A stretch of 64,000 nt of DNA from Georgenia sp. EYE_87 (lineage in GTDB: Bacteria > Actinomycetota > Actinomycetes > Actinomycetales > Actinomycetaceae), in the NCBI RefSeq assembly GCF_023148685.1, contig NZ_JAHXNL010000002.1, forward strand, positions 186,001 to 250,000, given 5' to 3'. The notes under the pieces are model-generated. The model saw only the letters and a list, made by a program, of their open reading frames with translations, made no database searches and was not told where the DNA came from. Positions 9,888-20,025 of the stretch are shown piece by piece. A program made the translations under genes and the position numbers. The first letter of the stretch is position 1. The number at the start of each line of letters is the position of its first letter.

Positions 9888-11026
9888 GCGACCTCGCCGG
9901 CCCGGTCCTCGACGGCGCCGGGCGCGAGCTCGACCGCATCCGCCTGCTCGGCCTGCGGGCGCGCGGGCACCACGGGGTCTACGAGCACGAGCGCCGCGAC
10001 GGGCAGGACTTCGCCGCCGACGTGGTGCTGCACCTGGACACCCGCACCGCAGGGGCCGCCGACGACCTCGCGCGGACGGTCAGCTACGCGGACGTTGCCC
10101 AGGACGTGGTCGCCGTGCTGGCGGGCGAGCCGGTCGACCTGGTCGAGACGCTCGCCGCGCGGATCGCGGACGCCGTCCTGGCCCGCCCCGGCGTGCACGC
10201 GGTCGACGTCACCGTCCACAAGCCGCAGGCCCCGCTCAGCGTGCCCTTCGACGACGTCCAGGTGTCCGTGCGCCGCCGCGCCGGCGAGATCGGGCGCGCG
10301 AACGGCGCGGGGGACCTGTCACTCGACGAGATCGAGCGCGCCAACGAGATCGAGGAAATGGTCGCCGGGACGACCAGATCCTCGATCTCGCCGACGACCG
10401 GTGGAGCTGCGTCGGGCTCGGCTGCGTCTGGTGGGCCGGCGTCGGCTGGCGACGCGCTCCACCGCCGGCCCTCCGAGCCGGTCCCGTTCGTCCTCGCGCT
10501 CGGCGCCAACCTCGGCGACGCCGTCGCCACCCTCCGCCGCGCCGTCGCCGACCTGGCGCACGCGGGCGGTGTCGCCGTCACGACGGTCTCGCCCCTCGCG
10601 CGCACCGCACCGGTGCTCGACCCGGGTCAGGCGCCGCAGCCCGACTACCTCAACGCCGTCGTGCTCGGCACGACCACCCTCGCGCCGGCCGAGCTGCTCG
10701 CGCTCGCCCACCGGGTCGAGGACGCCCACGGGCGCGTGCGGACGGAGCGCTGGGGCGCGCGCACCCTCGACCTGGACCTCGTGACCGTCGGCGACGTGGT
10801 CGACGCCGACGCCGAGCTGACCCTGCCGCACCCGCGCGCCCACGAGCGGGCGTTCGTCCTCGCGCCGTGGGCCCGCGCCGACCCGACCGCGGTCCTGCCC
10901 GGCGCGCGCGGTGGCGTGGTGGCCGACCTCGCCGCCCGCGCCGCCGACCGCGACGCGCTGAGCTGGGCGGGGGACGACTGGCTCGTGCGCGACCCCCGCC
11001 CGGCCGGCCCGGAGGCAATGCGGTGA
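9884..11026 (+). CDS. folBK: bifunctional dihydroneopterin aldolase / HPPK (FolB-FolK fusion)
   Basis: One 380-residue protein carries two consecutive folate-pathway enzymes. Residues about 18-132 are dihydroneopterin aldolase (LGLRARGHHGVYEHER, then SYADVAQDV and VTVHKPQAPL). Residues about 205-350 are the pyrophosphokinase (LALGANLGD, RWGARTLDLDLV). Between them is about 70 residues of Gly/Ala/Ser-rich linker with slightly lower GC and no family similarity. GTG at 9884 overlaps the folP stop. The fused protein makes the direct substrate of FolP. Such fusions are known in actinobacteria. The stop overlaps the next gene by four bases. Confidence 0.94.
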   Translation: MSDLAGPVLDGAGRELDRIRLLGLRARGHHGVYEHERRDGQDFAADVVLHLDTRTAGAADDLARTVSYADVAQDVVAVLAGEPVDLVETLAARIADAVLARPGVHAVDVTVHKPQAPLSVPFDDVQVSVRRRAGEIGRANGAGDLSLDEIERANEIEEMVAGTTRSSISPTTGGAASGSAASGGPASAGDALHRRPSEPVPFVLALGANLGDAVATLRRAVADLAHAGGVAVTTVSPLARTAPVLDPGQAPQPDYLNAVVLGTTTLAPAELLALAHRVEDAHGRVRTERWGARTLDLDLVTVGDVVDADAELTLPHPRAHERAFVLAPWARADPTAVLPGARGGVVADLAARAADRDALSWAGDDWLVRDPRPAGPEAMR

Positions 11027-11508
11027 GGCGCACCTCCTGGCAGAGCCTCGTGCTGCTCACGCTCGGGGGCGGGCTGATCTCGTTCCTCGTGCTCGAGGGC
11101 GTCGAGGCCCGCGGGCTCCTGCCCGTGCCCGTCCCCGCGGTCACCGCCGTCGGACCGGCGCTGCTCGCCGTCGTCCTGCTCATGCTCGGCCGGGGCGTCC
11201 GGCGTCTGGTCAACCAGGAGCGCACGTCCATGACGCCGCTGGGGGCGGCCCGCGTGGTGCTCCTGGCCAAGGCCAGCTCGCTGGTCGGGTCCGTGCTCGT
11301 GGGCTACTTCGGCGCGCACGTCCTCGTGGCGCTGGACAACCTCTCCGCGCCGCTGCCGCGCGAGCAGGCGGTCGCCGCCGGCCTCGCCGTCGTCGCCTGC
11401 CTCGCGCTGGTCGGCGTGGCCCTGCTGGTCGAGTGGTGGTGCCGGGTGCCGCCCGACGACGACGAGGACCCCACCACGGGGGCCAACCACGGCGCCTCCG
11501 CCGCCTGA
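11023..11508 (+). CDS. DUF3180 membrane protein
   Basis: Small integral membrane protein (161 residues) of the actinobacterial DUF3180 family, which usually follows folK, as here. Four hydrophobic segments are visible: about residues 5-25, 32-53, 75-98 and 115-137, with a charged, Asp-rich C-terminus. Start GTG at 11023 overlaps the folBK stop and has GGAGG seven bases upstream. The function is unknown; location in the folate operon is conserved but does not prove a role in folate metabolism. Confidence 0.8.
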   Translation: MRRTSWQSLVLLTLGGGLISFLVLEGVEARGLLPVPVPAVTAVGPALLAVVLLMLGRGVRRLVNQERTSMTPLGAARVVLLAKASSLVGSVLVGYFGAHVLVALDNLSAPLPREQAVAAGLAVVACLALVGVALLVEWWCRVPPDDDEDPTTGANHGASAA

Positions 11509-11569
11509 CCTGCGGAGGTTCACTCCGAAGGATGATGGCGGTGGCGACGATCTCTGCCACGCTGGGTCA

Positions 11570-12115
11570 GTGACCGAGGAGATGCCCGTGACCGGCGCGC
11601 CCAGGGCCGACGACGCCCGTGACGTCGGCGCCGCGCGGAGCCCGTTCGAGCCCGCCGGCGTCGTGTTCACGCCGGTCTCGCACGGGCTGGTGACCGCGCG
11701 GGTGATCACGCTGCTCGCCTCGGCGGCGCTGCCGCTGGCCGGATCGGTCGTCCTGGGCTTCCTGGTCGGCGGGTGGGCCTGGGCGGCGCCCGCCGTCGTG
11801 CTGGCCGTGCTCGCCTGGCTGCTCTGGCTGATCCCGCGGCAGGTCCGCGCCCTCGGCTACGCGGAGGCCGCCGACGACCTGCTCGTCCGCAGGGGCATCC
11901 TGTTCAGGTCTCTCACGGTCGTGCCCTACGGGCGCATGCAGTTCGTCGACGTCAACGCCGGCCCGCTGGACCGCCGGTGCGGGGTCGCCCAGGTCCGCCT
12001 GCACACGGCGGCGGCGCAGACCGACGCCACGATCCCCGGGCTGCCGCCCGAGGAGGCCGCCCGGCTGCGCGACCGGCTGACCGCGCGCGGTGAGGCCCGG
12101 CTGGCGGGGCTGTGA
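11570..12115 (+). CDS. PH-domain membrane protein (bPH_2, YdbS-like)
   Basis: 181-residue protein with two membrane segments (about residues 44-64 and 68-90) followed by one bacterial PH_2 domain (LLVRRGILFRSLTVVPYGRMQFVDV). Proteins like this occur in pairs with a larger multi-PH partner, which is exactly the next gene. The GTG at 11570 has CACGCT ending six bases upstream, a weak leaderless layout; GTG at 11588 with GAGGAG six bases upstream is an equally good alternative. The stop overlaps the next start (GTGA). The molecular role is not established; such pairs have been linked to envelope stress or secretion in other bacteria. Confidence 0.8.
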   Translation: MTEEMPVTGAPRADDARDVGAARSPFEPAGVVFTPVSHGLVTARVITLLASAALPLAGSVVLGFLVGGWAWAAPAVVLAVLAWLLWLIPRQVRALGYAEAADDLLVRRGILFRSLTVVPYGRMQFVDVNAGPLDRRCGVAQVRLHTAAAQTDATIPGLPPEEAARLRDRLTARGEARLAGL

Positions 12116-13692
12116 CCCACGACGTGCGTGCCACCGGCCAGGCCGGCGCGGGCGAGGTCGCCTGGCGGCGCGTCCACAAGGTCACCCCGATCCTCAACGC
12201 CTGGAAGGTCGTCGCGGCCGTGGTGGCCGCGTTCGTCTGGCAGGTCTCGGACCAGCTCGGCAACGTCCCCGACGTGTGGGCGTCCGTCGACCGTCACCGC
12301 ACCACCGTGGTGCTCGCGGTGGTCGGCTTCCTCGTCCTCGTCGCCCTCCTCGCCGGGCTGTACTCGATGCTCGCCTGGCGCCGGATGCGGTTCGCAGTCT
12401 CGAGCGAGTCCGTCGATCTGCACACCGGGATCCTCTTCCGTCAGCAGCGTCACGCCCGCCTCGTCCGGGTCCAGGCGGTCGACGTCGTCCAGCCGTTGCT
12501 CGGCCGGCTCTTCGGGCTCGCCCAGGTGCGCATCGAGACCGCCGGCGGTGGCGAGTCAAACGTCGTGATCGGCTACCTGCGCGAGGCCGAGGCGCAGGAC
12601 CTCCGCAACGAGGTGATGGCGCGGGCGGCCGGGATCGACGTCCCCGCGGCCGGACCCGCCGCGGTCGACGGCGCCGCCCCGCCCGCCGTGGCCGCGGCCC
12701 CCGAGCGCGAGGTGCTCCAGGTACCGCCCGGCCGGCTGATCGTGGCCCTGGCGCTCTCCGGGAGCCTTGCTCTCTTCGTGCTGGTGATGATCGGCCTGGT
12801 GGTCGCGGCCGTGATCACCAGCAGCATCGCGCCGATCTTCGGCGCGGTGCCCGCGCTGCTCGGCTGGGGCGGCTACCTGTGGAACCGGTTCGCCGGCGAG
12901 TTCGGCTTCCGAGCGGCGCTCTCGCCCGACGGCATCCGGCTCCGGCACGGGCTGCTCGAGACCCGGACCCAGACGCTCCCGCCCGGCCGCGTCCAGGCGG
13001 TGCGCCTGTCGCAGGCGTGGCTGTGGCGCCGCTTCGACTGGTGGCGCCTGGAGGTCAACGTCGCCGGCTACGGCGCGGACGCCTCGGGCCAGGGGGCCGT
13101 GGAGACCGTCCTGCTGCCCGTCGGCCCCCGCGGGGACGCGCTCACCGCGCTGTGGCTGGTGCTGCCGGACCTCGGCGTGGACGACCCCCACGAGCTCCTC
13201 GACGCCGCCCTCGAGGGGGCCGGCGAGCACGCGGGCTTCCGCACGAGCCCCCGCCGGGCGCGCTGGCTCGACCCGATCACGTGGCGGCGCAACGGCCTGC
13301 GCATCACCCGCACGGCGCTGCTCATGCGCAGCGGTCGGCTCACCCGCTCGCTCGCCGTCGTCCCGCACGAGCGCACCCAGTCGCTGGCGCTCCAGCAGGG
13401 CCCGCTGGAGCGGCGGCTCCGCCTCGCCGACCTGCACGCCCACTCTGTGCCCGGGCCGGTCACGCCCGTCGCGTTCCACCTCGACGAGGACCTGGCCCTG
13501 GCGGTGCTGATGGAGCAGGCCGAACGCGCCCGCACGGCGCGGGCCGCCGAGGGCCCCGAGGAGTGGATGCGACGGGTGGAGGTGCCCATGGAGCAGGCCC
13601 CGCCCACCGAGGCGCCCACGGGGCAGGCCCCGCCCACCGAGGTGCCCACGGAGCAGGCCCGGACGACGGGGACGCCCGAGCCCCTGGGATGA
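12112..13692 (+). CDS. multi-PH-domain membrane protein (YdbT-like)
   Basis: 526 residues with three bacterial PH_2 domains at roughly 75-160, 255-345 and 385-465. Membrane segments flank them (about 30-50, 63-85, and a pair at 212-262). The repeated signature is a short strand followed by (L/V)HTGILFRQQRHARLVRVQ in domain 1, HGLLETRTQTLPPGRVQAV in domain 2 and SGRLTRSLAVVPHERTQ in domain 3. The last 30 residues hold about three copies of a ten-residue Gln-Ala-Pro-Pro-Thr-Glu repeat, encoded by a 30-base DNA repeat near 13590-13665. It is co-encoded with the smaller PH protein by a four-base overlap. Function unknown. Confidence 0.82.
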   Translation: MTHDVRATGQAGAGEVAWRRVHKVTPILNAWKVVAAVVAAFVWQVSDQLGNVPDVWASVDRHRTTVVLAVVGFLVLVALLAGLYSMLAWRRMRFAVSSESVDLHTGILFRQQRHARLVRVQAVDVVQPLLGRLFGLAQVRIETAGGGESNVVIGYLREAEAQDLRNEVMARAAGIDVPAAGPAAVDGAAPPAVAAAPEREVLQVPPGRLIVALALSGSLALFVLVMIGLVVAAVITSSIAPIFGAVPALLGWGGYLWNRFAGEFGFRAALSPDGIRLRHGLLETRTQTLPPGRVQAVRLSQAWLWRRFDWWRLEVNVAGYGADASGQGAVETVLLPVGPRGDALTALWLVLPDLGVDDPHELLDAALEGAGEHAGFRTSPRRARWLDPITWRRNGLRITRTALLMRSGRLTRSLAVVPHERTQSLALQQGPLERRLRLADLHAHSVPGPVTPVAFHLDEDLALAVLMEQAERARTARAAEGPEEWMRRVEVPMEQAPPTEAPTGQAPPTEVPTEQARTTGTPEPLG

Positions 13693-13699
13693 TGGGCCG

Positions 13700-15634
13700 G
13701 TGAGCTTCCCACCCACCGATCCAGCAGGCACCGGCGTGCGCCCCGGCGCACGCCCCGGACGACTCGGCGTCGGCGTCGTCGGCGCCGGCCGTGTCGGCGC
13801 GGTCCTGGCCAGCGCCCTGCGCGGCGCGGGGCACGCCGTCGTCGGCGCCACCGCCGTCTCCGCCGAGAGCCGCGACCGCGTGGACGCCCTGCTGCCCGGC
13901 GTGCCCGTGCTCGGGATCGAGGAGGTCGTCGAGCGGGCCGAGCTCGTCCTCCTCACCGTCCCGGACGACGTCCTCGCCGATCTCGTCCGCGGCCTCGCCG
14001 ACCTGGGCCGCTGGCAGCCCGGCCAGCTCGTGGTTCACACCTCCGGCCGCTACGGCACCGAGGTGCTCGCGCCCGCGCGCGCGGCCGGGGCCATCACGCT
14101 CGCGATCCACCCGGCCATGACCTTCACGGGAACCAGCCTGGACATCTCGCGGCTGACGGGCTGCCCGTTCGCCGTCACCGCCGCGGCGCCGGTGCTTCCC
14201 ATCGCGCAGGCGCTCGTCGTCGAGATCGGCGGGGAGCCCGTGGTCCTGGCCGAGGAGGACCGTCCCGTCTACCACGCGGCCCTGGCCCACGGCGCGAACC
14301 ACCTCGTCACCCTCGTCGCGCAGGCGGAGCGCACCCTCGCCGCGGCGGGTCTCACCGAGCCCGGCGCCTACCTGGCGCCGCTGCTCTCCGCCGCGCTCGA
14401 CGGCGCGGTGCGCAGCGGCGAGCAGAGCCTGACCGGCCCTGTCGTCCGCGGTGACGCCGGCACGGTCGAGGCCCACCTCGCCGCCCTCGGCGGGCTCGGT
14501 GAGGAGCTCGCCGACGTCGTCGAGACCTACCGGCACCTCGCCCGCGCCACCACCCGCCGGGCCCTGGCCACCGGACGCCTCGCCGAGGCCCCGGCCGCCC
14601 GGCTGCTGGACGTCCTCGCGGCCGGCGACGCCCCGGAGGGGGGAGTCGGGCCTGCCCGAGGGGGAGCCGCGCCCTTCGCCGGGGCGGGCCCCCGGACGAC
14701 TGACGCCGGGGCGACGGCGAGCGCCGGGACGACGGCGAGCGCCGGGGCGTCGCGGGCGGAGGCGCCGACGACGCCGCTCGAGCCCGTCGTCGTGCACACC
14801 CGGGCCGAGCTGCGCGCGGCGCTCGCGGCGCTCCCGGGCGCGCGGGCGCTGGTCATGACGATGGGCGCCCTGCACGACGGGCACCTGGCGCTGGTGCGCG
14901 AGGCTCGGTCGCGGGCCGACCACGTCGTGGTCTCGATCTACGTCAACCCGCTCCAGTTCGGGCCGGGTGAGGACCTCGAGGCGTACCCGCGGGACCTGGA
15001 CGCCGACGTCGCGCTGCTCGCCCGCGAGGGCGTGGACCTGGTGTTCGCCCCCGACGACGAGGAGGCCTATCCCGCAGAGCCGCTCGTGCGGATCGACCCC
15101 GGCCCGGTGGCAGGCGTGCTCGAGGGCCGCACCCGCCCTGGGCACTTCGCGGGCGTGCTGCAGATCGTCACCAAGGTGCTGAGCCTGGTGCGTCCCGACG
15201 TCGCCGTCTTCGGGCAGAAGGACGCCCAGCAGCTCGCCCTGGTCCGCACCCTCGTGCGCGACCTGGACCTCGGCGTCGAGATCGTCGGGGTGCCGATCCG
15301 GCGCGAGGAGGACGGCCTGGCCATGTCCAGCCGCAACACCTACCTCTCGGCCCAGGAGCGGCGTCGTGCCCTCGCTCTCTCCCGCGCGCTTGCCGCGGGC
15401 CGGGACGCCGGCGCGGCGGGCGGCGGCCCGGCCGACGTGCTGCACGCGGCCGAGGAGGTGCTCGGCTCGGCGGACGGCGTGGAGGTGGACTACCTTGCTC
15501 TTGTCGATCCGGACACCTTCCTCCCGCTGAACCAGGGTGCCGCGGGCGCCGGCCTGCTCGCCGTGGCCGCCCGGGTGGGCACCACCCGGCTCATCGACAA
15601 CATGACCGTCGACCTGCGAGGACCCCGACCGTGA
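13700..15634 (+). CDS. panC: fusion of DUF2520 Rossmann oxidoreductase and pantoate--beta-alanine ligase
   Basis: A single 644-residue frame without stop joins two proteins. Residues about 20-310 are a Rossmann NAD(P)-binding fold ([17 protein letters not shown]) plus DUF2520. Residues about 360-644 are a complete PanC with the HIGH-like [35 protein letters not shown] and the KMSKS-like MSSRN. The connection (about 311-358) is Gly/Ala/Thr-rich and contains a direct repeat of T-ASAG-T. DUF2520 genes often neighbour panC in actinobacteria; here they are one gene. A ketopantoate reductase role for the first half is an attractive inference, since panE is not seen here. GTG at 13700; panD overlaps the end by four bases. 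Confidence 0.9.
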   Translation: MSFPPTDPAGTGVRPGARPGRLGVGVVGAGRVGAVLASALRGAGHAVVGATAVSAESRDRVDALLPGVPVLGIEEVVERAELVLLTVPDDVLADLVRGLADLGRWQPGQLVVHTSGRYGTEVLAPARAAGAITLAIHPAMTFTGTSLDISRLTGCPFAVTAAAPVLPIAQALVVEIGGEPVVLAEEDRPVYHAALAHGANHLVTLVAQAERTLAAAGLTEPGAYLAPLLSAALDGAVRSGEQSLTGPVVRGDAGTVEAHLAALGGLGEELADVVETYRHLARATTRRALATGRLAEAPAARLLDVLAAGDAPEGGVGPARGGAAPFAGAGPRTTDAGATASAGTTASAGASRAEAPTTPLEPVVVHTRAELRAALAALPGARALVMTMGALHDGHLALVREARSRADHVVVSIYVNPLQFGPGEDLEAYPRDLDADVALLAREGVDLVFAPDDEEAYPAEPLVRIDPGPVAGVLEGRTRPGHFAGVLQIVTKVLSLVRPDVAVFGQKDAQQLALVRTLVRDLDLGVEIVGVPIRREEDGLAMSSRNTYLSAQERRRALALSRALAAGRDAGAAGGGPADVLHAAEEVLGSADGVEVDYLALVDPDTFLPLNQGAAGAGLLAVAARVGTTRLIDNMTVDLRGPRP

Positions 15635-16104
15635 CCACGCCCCGCTCCCTCCTGCGACCGATGATGATCTCCAAGATCCACCGGGCCACCATCACGGCGG
15701 CGGACCTGCACTACGTCGGCTCGATCACCGTCGACGCCGACCTGCTCGACGCCGCCGACCTCCTTCCGGGGCAGCAGGTCGACGTCGTCGACGTCACCAA
15801 CGGCGCCCGCCTGAGCACCTACGTCATCCCGGGTGAGCGCGGCTCCGGGGTGCTCTGCATCAACGGCGCCGCCGCCCACCTCGTGCACGCGGGGGACCTG
15901 GTCATCCTCATCGCCTACGGGCAGCTGGACGACGCCGACGCCCGCACCTACACCCCCCGCGTGGTGTTCGTGGACGCCGAGAACCGGATCGTCGACGTCG
16001 GCGACGAGCCGGGCCAGGTCCCGGACACCGAGGCGGGGGAGGCGCCGTTCGTCGAGGCCAGCGGCATCACGACGGCGGCGTACCGGGCCTCGCTCCCGTC
16101 GTAG
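15631..16104 (+). CDS. panD: aspartate 1-decarboxylase
   Basis: Pyruvoyl enzyme that makes beta-alanine from aspartate, feeding PanC encoded just upstream. The self-cleavage site is Gly30-Ser31 in HYVGSIT; the conserved [11 protein letters not shown] and NGAAAHLV follow. The GTG at 15631 overlaps the panC stop; an in-frame ATG at 15661 or 15664 ([10 protein letters not shown]) matches the usual PanD N-terminus, so the first ten residues may be an extension or the true start may be there. The C-terminus is about 20 residues longer than the typical 125-140. Beta-alanine supply and use are translationally coupled. Confidence 0.94.
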   Translation: MTTPRSLLRPMMISKIHRATITAADLHYVGSITVDADLLDAADLLPGQQVDVVDVTNGARLSTYVIPGERGSGVLCINGAAAHLVHAGDLVILIAYGQLDDADARTYTPRVVFVDAENRIVDVGDEPGQVPDTEAGEAPFVEASGITTAAYRASLPS

Positions 16105-16180
16105 GCCCGACCGAGGCCGCAGGAGCGTCCCAGTCGCGCACCTCACGCCCCCGCCCGCGGGCGAGGCGCCTGGCCCCGGC

Positions 16181-16186
16181 TACCCT
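16181..16186 (+). promoter_or_regulatory. -10 box for leaderless lysS transcript
   Basis: TACCCT ends six bases before the GTG at 16193. A 12-base palindrome (16152-16163) lies just upstream in the panD-lysS spacer. Confidence 0.65.
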
Positions 16187-16192
16187 GTAGCG

Positions 16193-17749
16193 GTGACCGA
16201 GCAGACCGAGGAGAAGAGCGCCGTCACCACCGGCGCCGAGCACGACGAGCAGGCCCACGACGCGCCCGAGCAGGTGCGCGTGCGGACCGAGAAGCGTCAG
16301 CGACTCCTGGACTCGGGCATTGACCCTTACCCGGTCACCCTGCCCGTCACCACCACCATCGCCGACGTGCGGGCCCGGTTCGGGGCGCTCGAGCCGGGCG
16401 AGGAGACCGACCACGTCGTCGGCGTCGCCGGCCGCGTCATGTACCTGCGCAACACCGGCAAGCTCTGCTTCGCCACCCTCCAGGACGGCGAGGGCAGGCA
16501 GCTGCAGGCCATGCTCTCCAAGGCCGAGGTGGGGGAGGAGGCGCTGGCGGCCTTCAAGTCCGACGTCGACCTCGGTGATCACCTCTTCGTGCGTGGCCGC
16601 GTCATCGCCTCGCGCCGCGGCGAGCTGAGCGTGTTCGCCGACTCCTTCCAGCTCGCGGCCAAGGCGCTGCGCCCGCTGCCCAAGACCTACGAGAACGAGG
16701 CCGGCGAGCTCGTCGCGCTCTCCGAGGAGGGGCGGGTCCGCCGTCGCCACCTCGACCTGATCATGCGGCCGGCCGCGCGCGAGATGGTGCGCACCCGCGC
16801 CGCCGTCGTGAAGTCCCTGCGGCGCACCCTGGACGCGCGCGACTTCGTCGAGATCGAGACGCCGATGCTCCAGGTCCAGCCCGGCGGCGCCGCGGCCCGG
16901 CCGTTCGTGACCCACATGAACGCGTACGACATGGACCTGTACATGCGCATCGCTCCGGAGCTCTTCCTCAAGCGCGCCGTGGTCGGCGGGGTGGACCGGG
17001 TCTTCGAGATCAACCGCAACTTCCGCAACGAGGGAGCGGACTCCACGCACTCGCCGGAGTTCTCGATGCTCGAGGCGTACGAGGCGTACGGCTCCTACGA
17101 CACGATGGCCGAGCTCACGCGCACCCTCGTCCAGCAGGCCGCGCTCGACGCCTACGGCTCGACCACCGTCACGCTCGAGGACGGCACCGAGTACGACCTC
17201 GGCGGCGAGTGGGCGGAGCTCAGCCTCTTCGAGTCGGTCTCCGAGCGGCTCGGCGAGGAGATCACCCCCACCACGCCGATGGAGACCCTGCTGGCCCACG
17301 CCGACCGGCTCGAGCTCGACGTGGCGCCGCACTACACCCACGGCAAGGTGGTCGAGGAGCTCTTCGAGCACCTCGTGGGCGACTCGCTCCACGCGCCGAC
17401 CTTCGTGCGCGACTTCCCCGTGGACACCTCCCCGCTCACCCGCGCCCACCGCTCCAAGCCGGGCGTCGTGGAGAAGTGGGACCTGTACGTGCGCGGCTTC
17501 GAGCTGGCCACGGCGTACTCCGAGCTGGTCGACCCGGTGGTCCAGCGCGAGCGCTTCGCCGCGCAGGCGCTCGCAGCCGCCGCGGGCGATCCCGAGGCCA
17601 TGGTTCTCGACGAGGACTTTCTCGAGGCCATGGAGCAGGGCATGCCGCCCGCCGGCGGCATGGGCATGGGCATCGACCGCCTCCTCATGGCCCTCACGGG
17701 CAGGGGGATCCGAGAGACCATCACCTTCCCGTTGGTCAAGCCCCGCTGA
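16193..17749 (+). CDS. lysS: lysyl-tRNA synthetase, class II
   Basis: Charges tRNA(Lys). The N-terminal OB-fold anticodon-binding domain is at about residues 50-160 and the class II catalytic domain follows. Motif 1 is around [10 protein letters not shown], motif 2 [14 protein letters not shown] and motif 3 [15 protein letters not shown] near the C-terminus. Length is 518 residues. The GTG at 16193 ([10 protein letters not shown]) is supported by the TACCCT box six bases before it; the first 30 residues are acidic and disordered, as in other actinobacterial enzymes. It follows panD with an 88-base gap and is probably transcribed separately. Confidence 0.97.
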   Translation: MTEQTEEKSAVTTGAEHDEQAHDAPEQVRVRTEKRQRLLDSGIDPYPVTLPVTTTIADVRARFGALEPGEETDHVVGVAGRVMYLRNTGKLCFATLQDGEGRQLQAMLSKAEVGEEALAAFKSDVDLGDHLFVRGRVIASRRGELSVFADSFQLAAKALRPLPKTYENEAGELVALSEEGRVRRRHLDLIMRPAAREMVRTRAAVVKSLRRTLDARDFVEIETPMLQVQPGGAAARPFVTHMNAYDMDLYMRIAPELFLKRAVVGGVDRVFEINRNFRNEGADSTHSPEFSMLEAYEAYGSYDTMAELTRTLVQQAALDAYGSTTVTLEDGTEYDLGGEWAELSLFESVSERLGEEITPTTPMETLLAHADRLELDVAPHYTHGKVVEELFEHLVGDSLHAPTFVRDFPVDTSPLTRAHRSKPGVVEKWDLYVRGFELATAYSELVDPVVQRERFAAQALAAAAGDPEAMVLDEDFLEAMEQGMPPAGGMGMGIDRLLMALTGRGIRETITFPLVKPR

Positions 17750-17767
17750 TCGGCGACGGCGGAGCCG

Positions 17768-17782
17768 CCGGGGCAGCCCCGG
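17768..17782 (+). terminator. Possible terminator after lysS
   Basis: CCGGGGC and GCCCCGG separated by one base, followed by CTTCTT, within a GC-rich spacer just after the lysS stop. The minimal loop makes this a weak call. Confidence 0.35.
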
Positions 17783-17865
17783 CTTCTTCCCCGCCGGCGG
17801 TCCTGGACGCGCGACGCCCGCACCTCTGCCTTTGCCGGCGCACGCCGCCCGGGAGAGGATCGGCC

Positions 17866-19089
17866 ATGCGCCGCGTCCAGGAGGTTCTCGAGGGTCTGCC
17901 CGCCACGACGGTGTGGCAGGAGGAGCTGTACAAGGACCTGCACGCGCACCCGGAGCTGAGCTCGCAGGAGGCCCGGACGTCCGGCGAGGTCGCGCGGCGG
18001 CTGGAGAGCTTCGGCTACGCCGTCCAGCGGGTCGGCGGCGGCGTGGTCGGCGTGCTCGCGAACGGCGACGGTCCCACCGTGCTGACGAGGGCCGACATGG
18101 ACGCCCTTCCGGTCACCGAGCGGACCGGGCTGCCGTACGCGTCCACCCGGACCACCGTCGACCCCACCGGCGCCACCGTCGGGGTGATGCACGCGTGCGG
18201 GCACGACGTGCACGTCGCCTGCCTGCTGGGTGCGGCGGAGCTCCTCGCCGCGCGCCCCCAGGCCTGGCGCGGCACGTTCGTCGCGCTGTTCCAGCCCGCC
18301 GAGGAGACTGCGGCGGGCGCAAGAGCCATGCTCGAGGACGGGCTGACCGAGAGGATCCCGCGCCCGGACGTCGCCCTCGGCCAGCACGTCCTGGACCACG
18401 CCGCAGGCGTCGTCGGGACGCAGGCCGGGCCCGTCCTCTCGGCGGGCGACAGCATCCGGATCACGGTCGTCGGGAAGGGTTCTCACGGCTCGATGCCGCA
18501 CCTGGGCGTCGACCCCGTGGTGCTCGCCGCGTCGATCGTGCTGCGCCTGCAGACGATCGTCTCGCGGGAGGTCAGACCCGGGGAGTTCGCCGTGGTCACG
18601 GTCGGCAGCATCGTCGCCGGCTCGACGAGCAACACCATCCCGGACCGCGCCGTCCTGCTCGTCAACCTTCGCACCTACGACCCGGCGGTGCGGCAGACGG
18701 TGGTCGACGCCGTGGAGCGGATCGTCCGGGCGGAGTGCGCGGCGGCCGGTGCCCCCGAGCCGCCGACCTTCGAGTACTACGACCAGTTCCCGCTCACCGA
18801 CAACGACGCCGAGGTCACCGCCACGGTCACCGAGGCCTTCCGCGCACACTTCGGGCGCGACCGGGTCACCGAGCTGGGCCGGGCGACGGCGAGCGAGGAC
18901 TTCAGCCGGGTGCCCGACGCGTTCGGCACGCCCTACACGTACTGGGGGATCGGCGGGTTCCCGCCCGACCGCCCGGGGCCGCCCAACCACTCGCCGACGT
19001 TCGCCCCGGTCGTCCAGCCCACGCTGAGCACGGGCACCGAGGCCCTCGTCGTCGCAGCCATGGCGTACCTCGGGAAGGACGAGCGGTGA
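17866..19089 (+). CDS. M20 family amidohydrolase / peptidase
   Basis: Metal-dependent amidohydrolase of the M20D type (IAA-amino acid hydrolase, hippurate hydrolase, N-acyl amino acid hydrolase). Metal ligands are in HACGHDVH (near residue 109) and QPAEET (near 145), with [12 protein letters not shown] before them and the dimerisation region [17 protein letters not shown] in the middle. It is 407 residues long. ATG at 17866 follows GGGAGAGGA. No signal peptide, so it acts in the cytoplasm. The substrate cannot be read from the sequence. It is convergent with the DUF4349 gene, leaving only nine bases between the stops. Confidence 0.88.
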   Translation: MRRVQEVLEGLPATTVWQEELYKDLHAHPELSSQEARTSGEVARRLESFGYAVQRVGGGVVGVLANGDGPTVLTRADMDALPVTERTGLPYASTRTTVDPTGATVGVMHACGHDVHVACLLGAAELLAARPQAWRGTFVALFQPAEETAAGARAMLEDGLTERIPRPDVALGQHVLDHAAGVVGTQAGPVLSAGDSIRITVVGKGSHGSMPHLGVDPVVLAASIVLRLQTIVSREVRPGEFAVVTVGSIVAGSTSNTIPDRAVLLVNLRTYDPAVRQTVVDAVERIVRAECAAAGAPEPPTFEYYDQFPLTDNDAEVTATVTEAFRAHFGRDRVTELGRATASEDFSRVPDAFGTPYTYWGIGGFPPDRPGPPNHSPTFAPVVQPTLSTGTEALVVAAMAYLGKDER

Positions 19090-19098
19090 CCGGACCGG

Positions 19099-19950
19099 TC
19101 AGCCGGCGGTGCGGCGCCGCCGCCGGGCGAACCAGAGCACTGCCGCCGCGGGCACGCCGATCACCACGAGCCACGGCAGCAGCACGCCGAGGCCCACGAG
19201 GAGCCCGTCGAGGGCGGTGACCAGGGCGTCCCAGCCGGTCCGCAGCCCGCCGACGAAGCCGCCGGCGTTGACCACCACCGGGTCGTCCCGCGCCACCAGC
19301 TCCACCCGGAGCGTCGACATCGCGACCTGGTCGGCCAGGTGCGCCCGCTCGGACTGGAGGGACTCCAGCTCCGCCTGCCGCTCGCTGATCGCCGACTCCG
19401 CGGCGATGAGGGCGGTGCTGTCGTCGGCGTCGGCCATGATCCCCAGCAGGCGGTCCACCGAGGTCCGCAGCGCCGTGATGCGGGCGTCGAGGTCCCGGGT
19501 GGTGCTGGTGACGTCCGTGGAGTCCTGGGAGAGCTGGCGCACCTCGCCGACCGCCTCGAGCTGGTCGAGCACCGTGGAGAGCTGGTCCGCGGGGATGCGC
19601 ACGGTGAGCCACGCCGAGGGGCGCGAGTCCGTGCCCTCCGCACCGGCCGCCTGCCCGTTGCGCTGGTCCACGCGACCGCCGGCGCGCTCGGCCAGCGCCG
19701 CGACCTCGTCCGCCGCGGCGGCGGGATCGTCGACGACGACCGTGGCGTCCGCCGTCGTGACGACCTGGCGATCCTCGCCGCCGCCGTCGTCCGCCCCGGC
19801 TCCTTCGCCCTCGGCGCCGTCGCCGCCGGCGTCCTGGGCCGGGACGCCCCCGCCCCCGGACTCGTCGGACGCGTCCTCCGACCCGGAGGTGCAGCCGGCC
19901 AGCAGCAGCACGCCGCACAGCAGGGCGAGGAACCAGCGCAGCCGTCTCAT
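19099..19950 (-). CDS. DUF4349 lipoprotein
   Basis: Predicted lipoprotein of 283 residues. Signal peptide MRRLRWFLALLCGVLLLAGC ends in the lipobox LAGC (Cys20). An acidic Gly-rich stretch follows (20-60), then the DUF4349 body with a long coiled-coil-like part (about 125-210, many Leu/Glu/Arg heptads), then a C-terminal membrane segment (about 243-275) ending in RRRRR. It is therefore anchored at both ends. ATG at 19950 is preceded by a leaderless TACGTT box. Function unknown; family members are common in Gram-positive bacteria. The spacer upstream contains a 26-base tandem repeat. Confidence 0.85.
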   Translation of the reverse strand: MRRLRWFLALLCGVLLLAGCTSGSEDASDESGGGGVPAQDAGGDGAEGEGAGADDGGGEDRQVVTTADATVVVDDPAAAADEVAALAERAGGRVDQRNGQAAGAEGTDSRPSAWLTVRIPADQLSTVLDQLEAVGEVRQLSQDSTDVTSTTRDLDARITALRTSVDRLLGIMADADDSTALIAAESAISERQAELESLQSERAHLADQVAMSTLRVELVARDDPVVVNAGGFVGGLRTGWDALVTALDGLLVGLGVLLPWLVVIGVPAAAVLWFARRRRRTAG

Positions 19951-19956
19951 GGCCGC

Positions 19957-19962
19957 AACGTA
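19957..19962 (-). promoter_or_regulatory. -10 box for leaderless DUF4349 transcript
   Basis: On the minus strand TACGTT ends six bases before the ATG at 19950. Confidence 0.6.
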
Positions 19963-20025
19963 GGCCCGGGGCCCGTCGTCCCGGGCGGCGGTGGCCGGAT
20001 CGTGACCCGATCGAGGTCGTACCGT

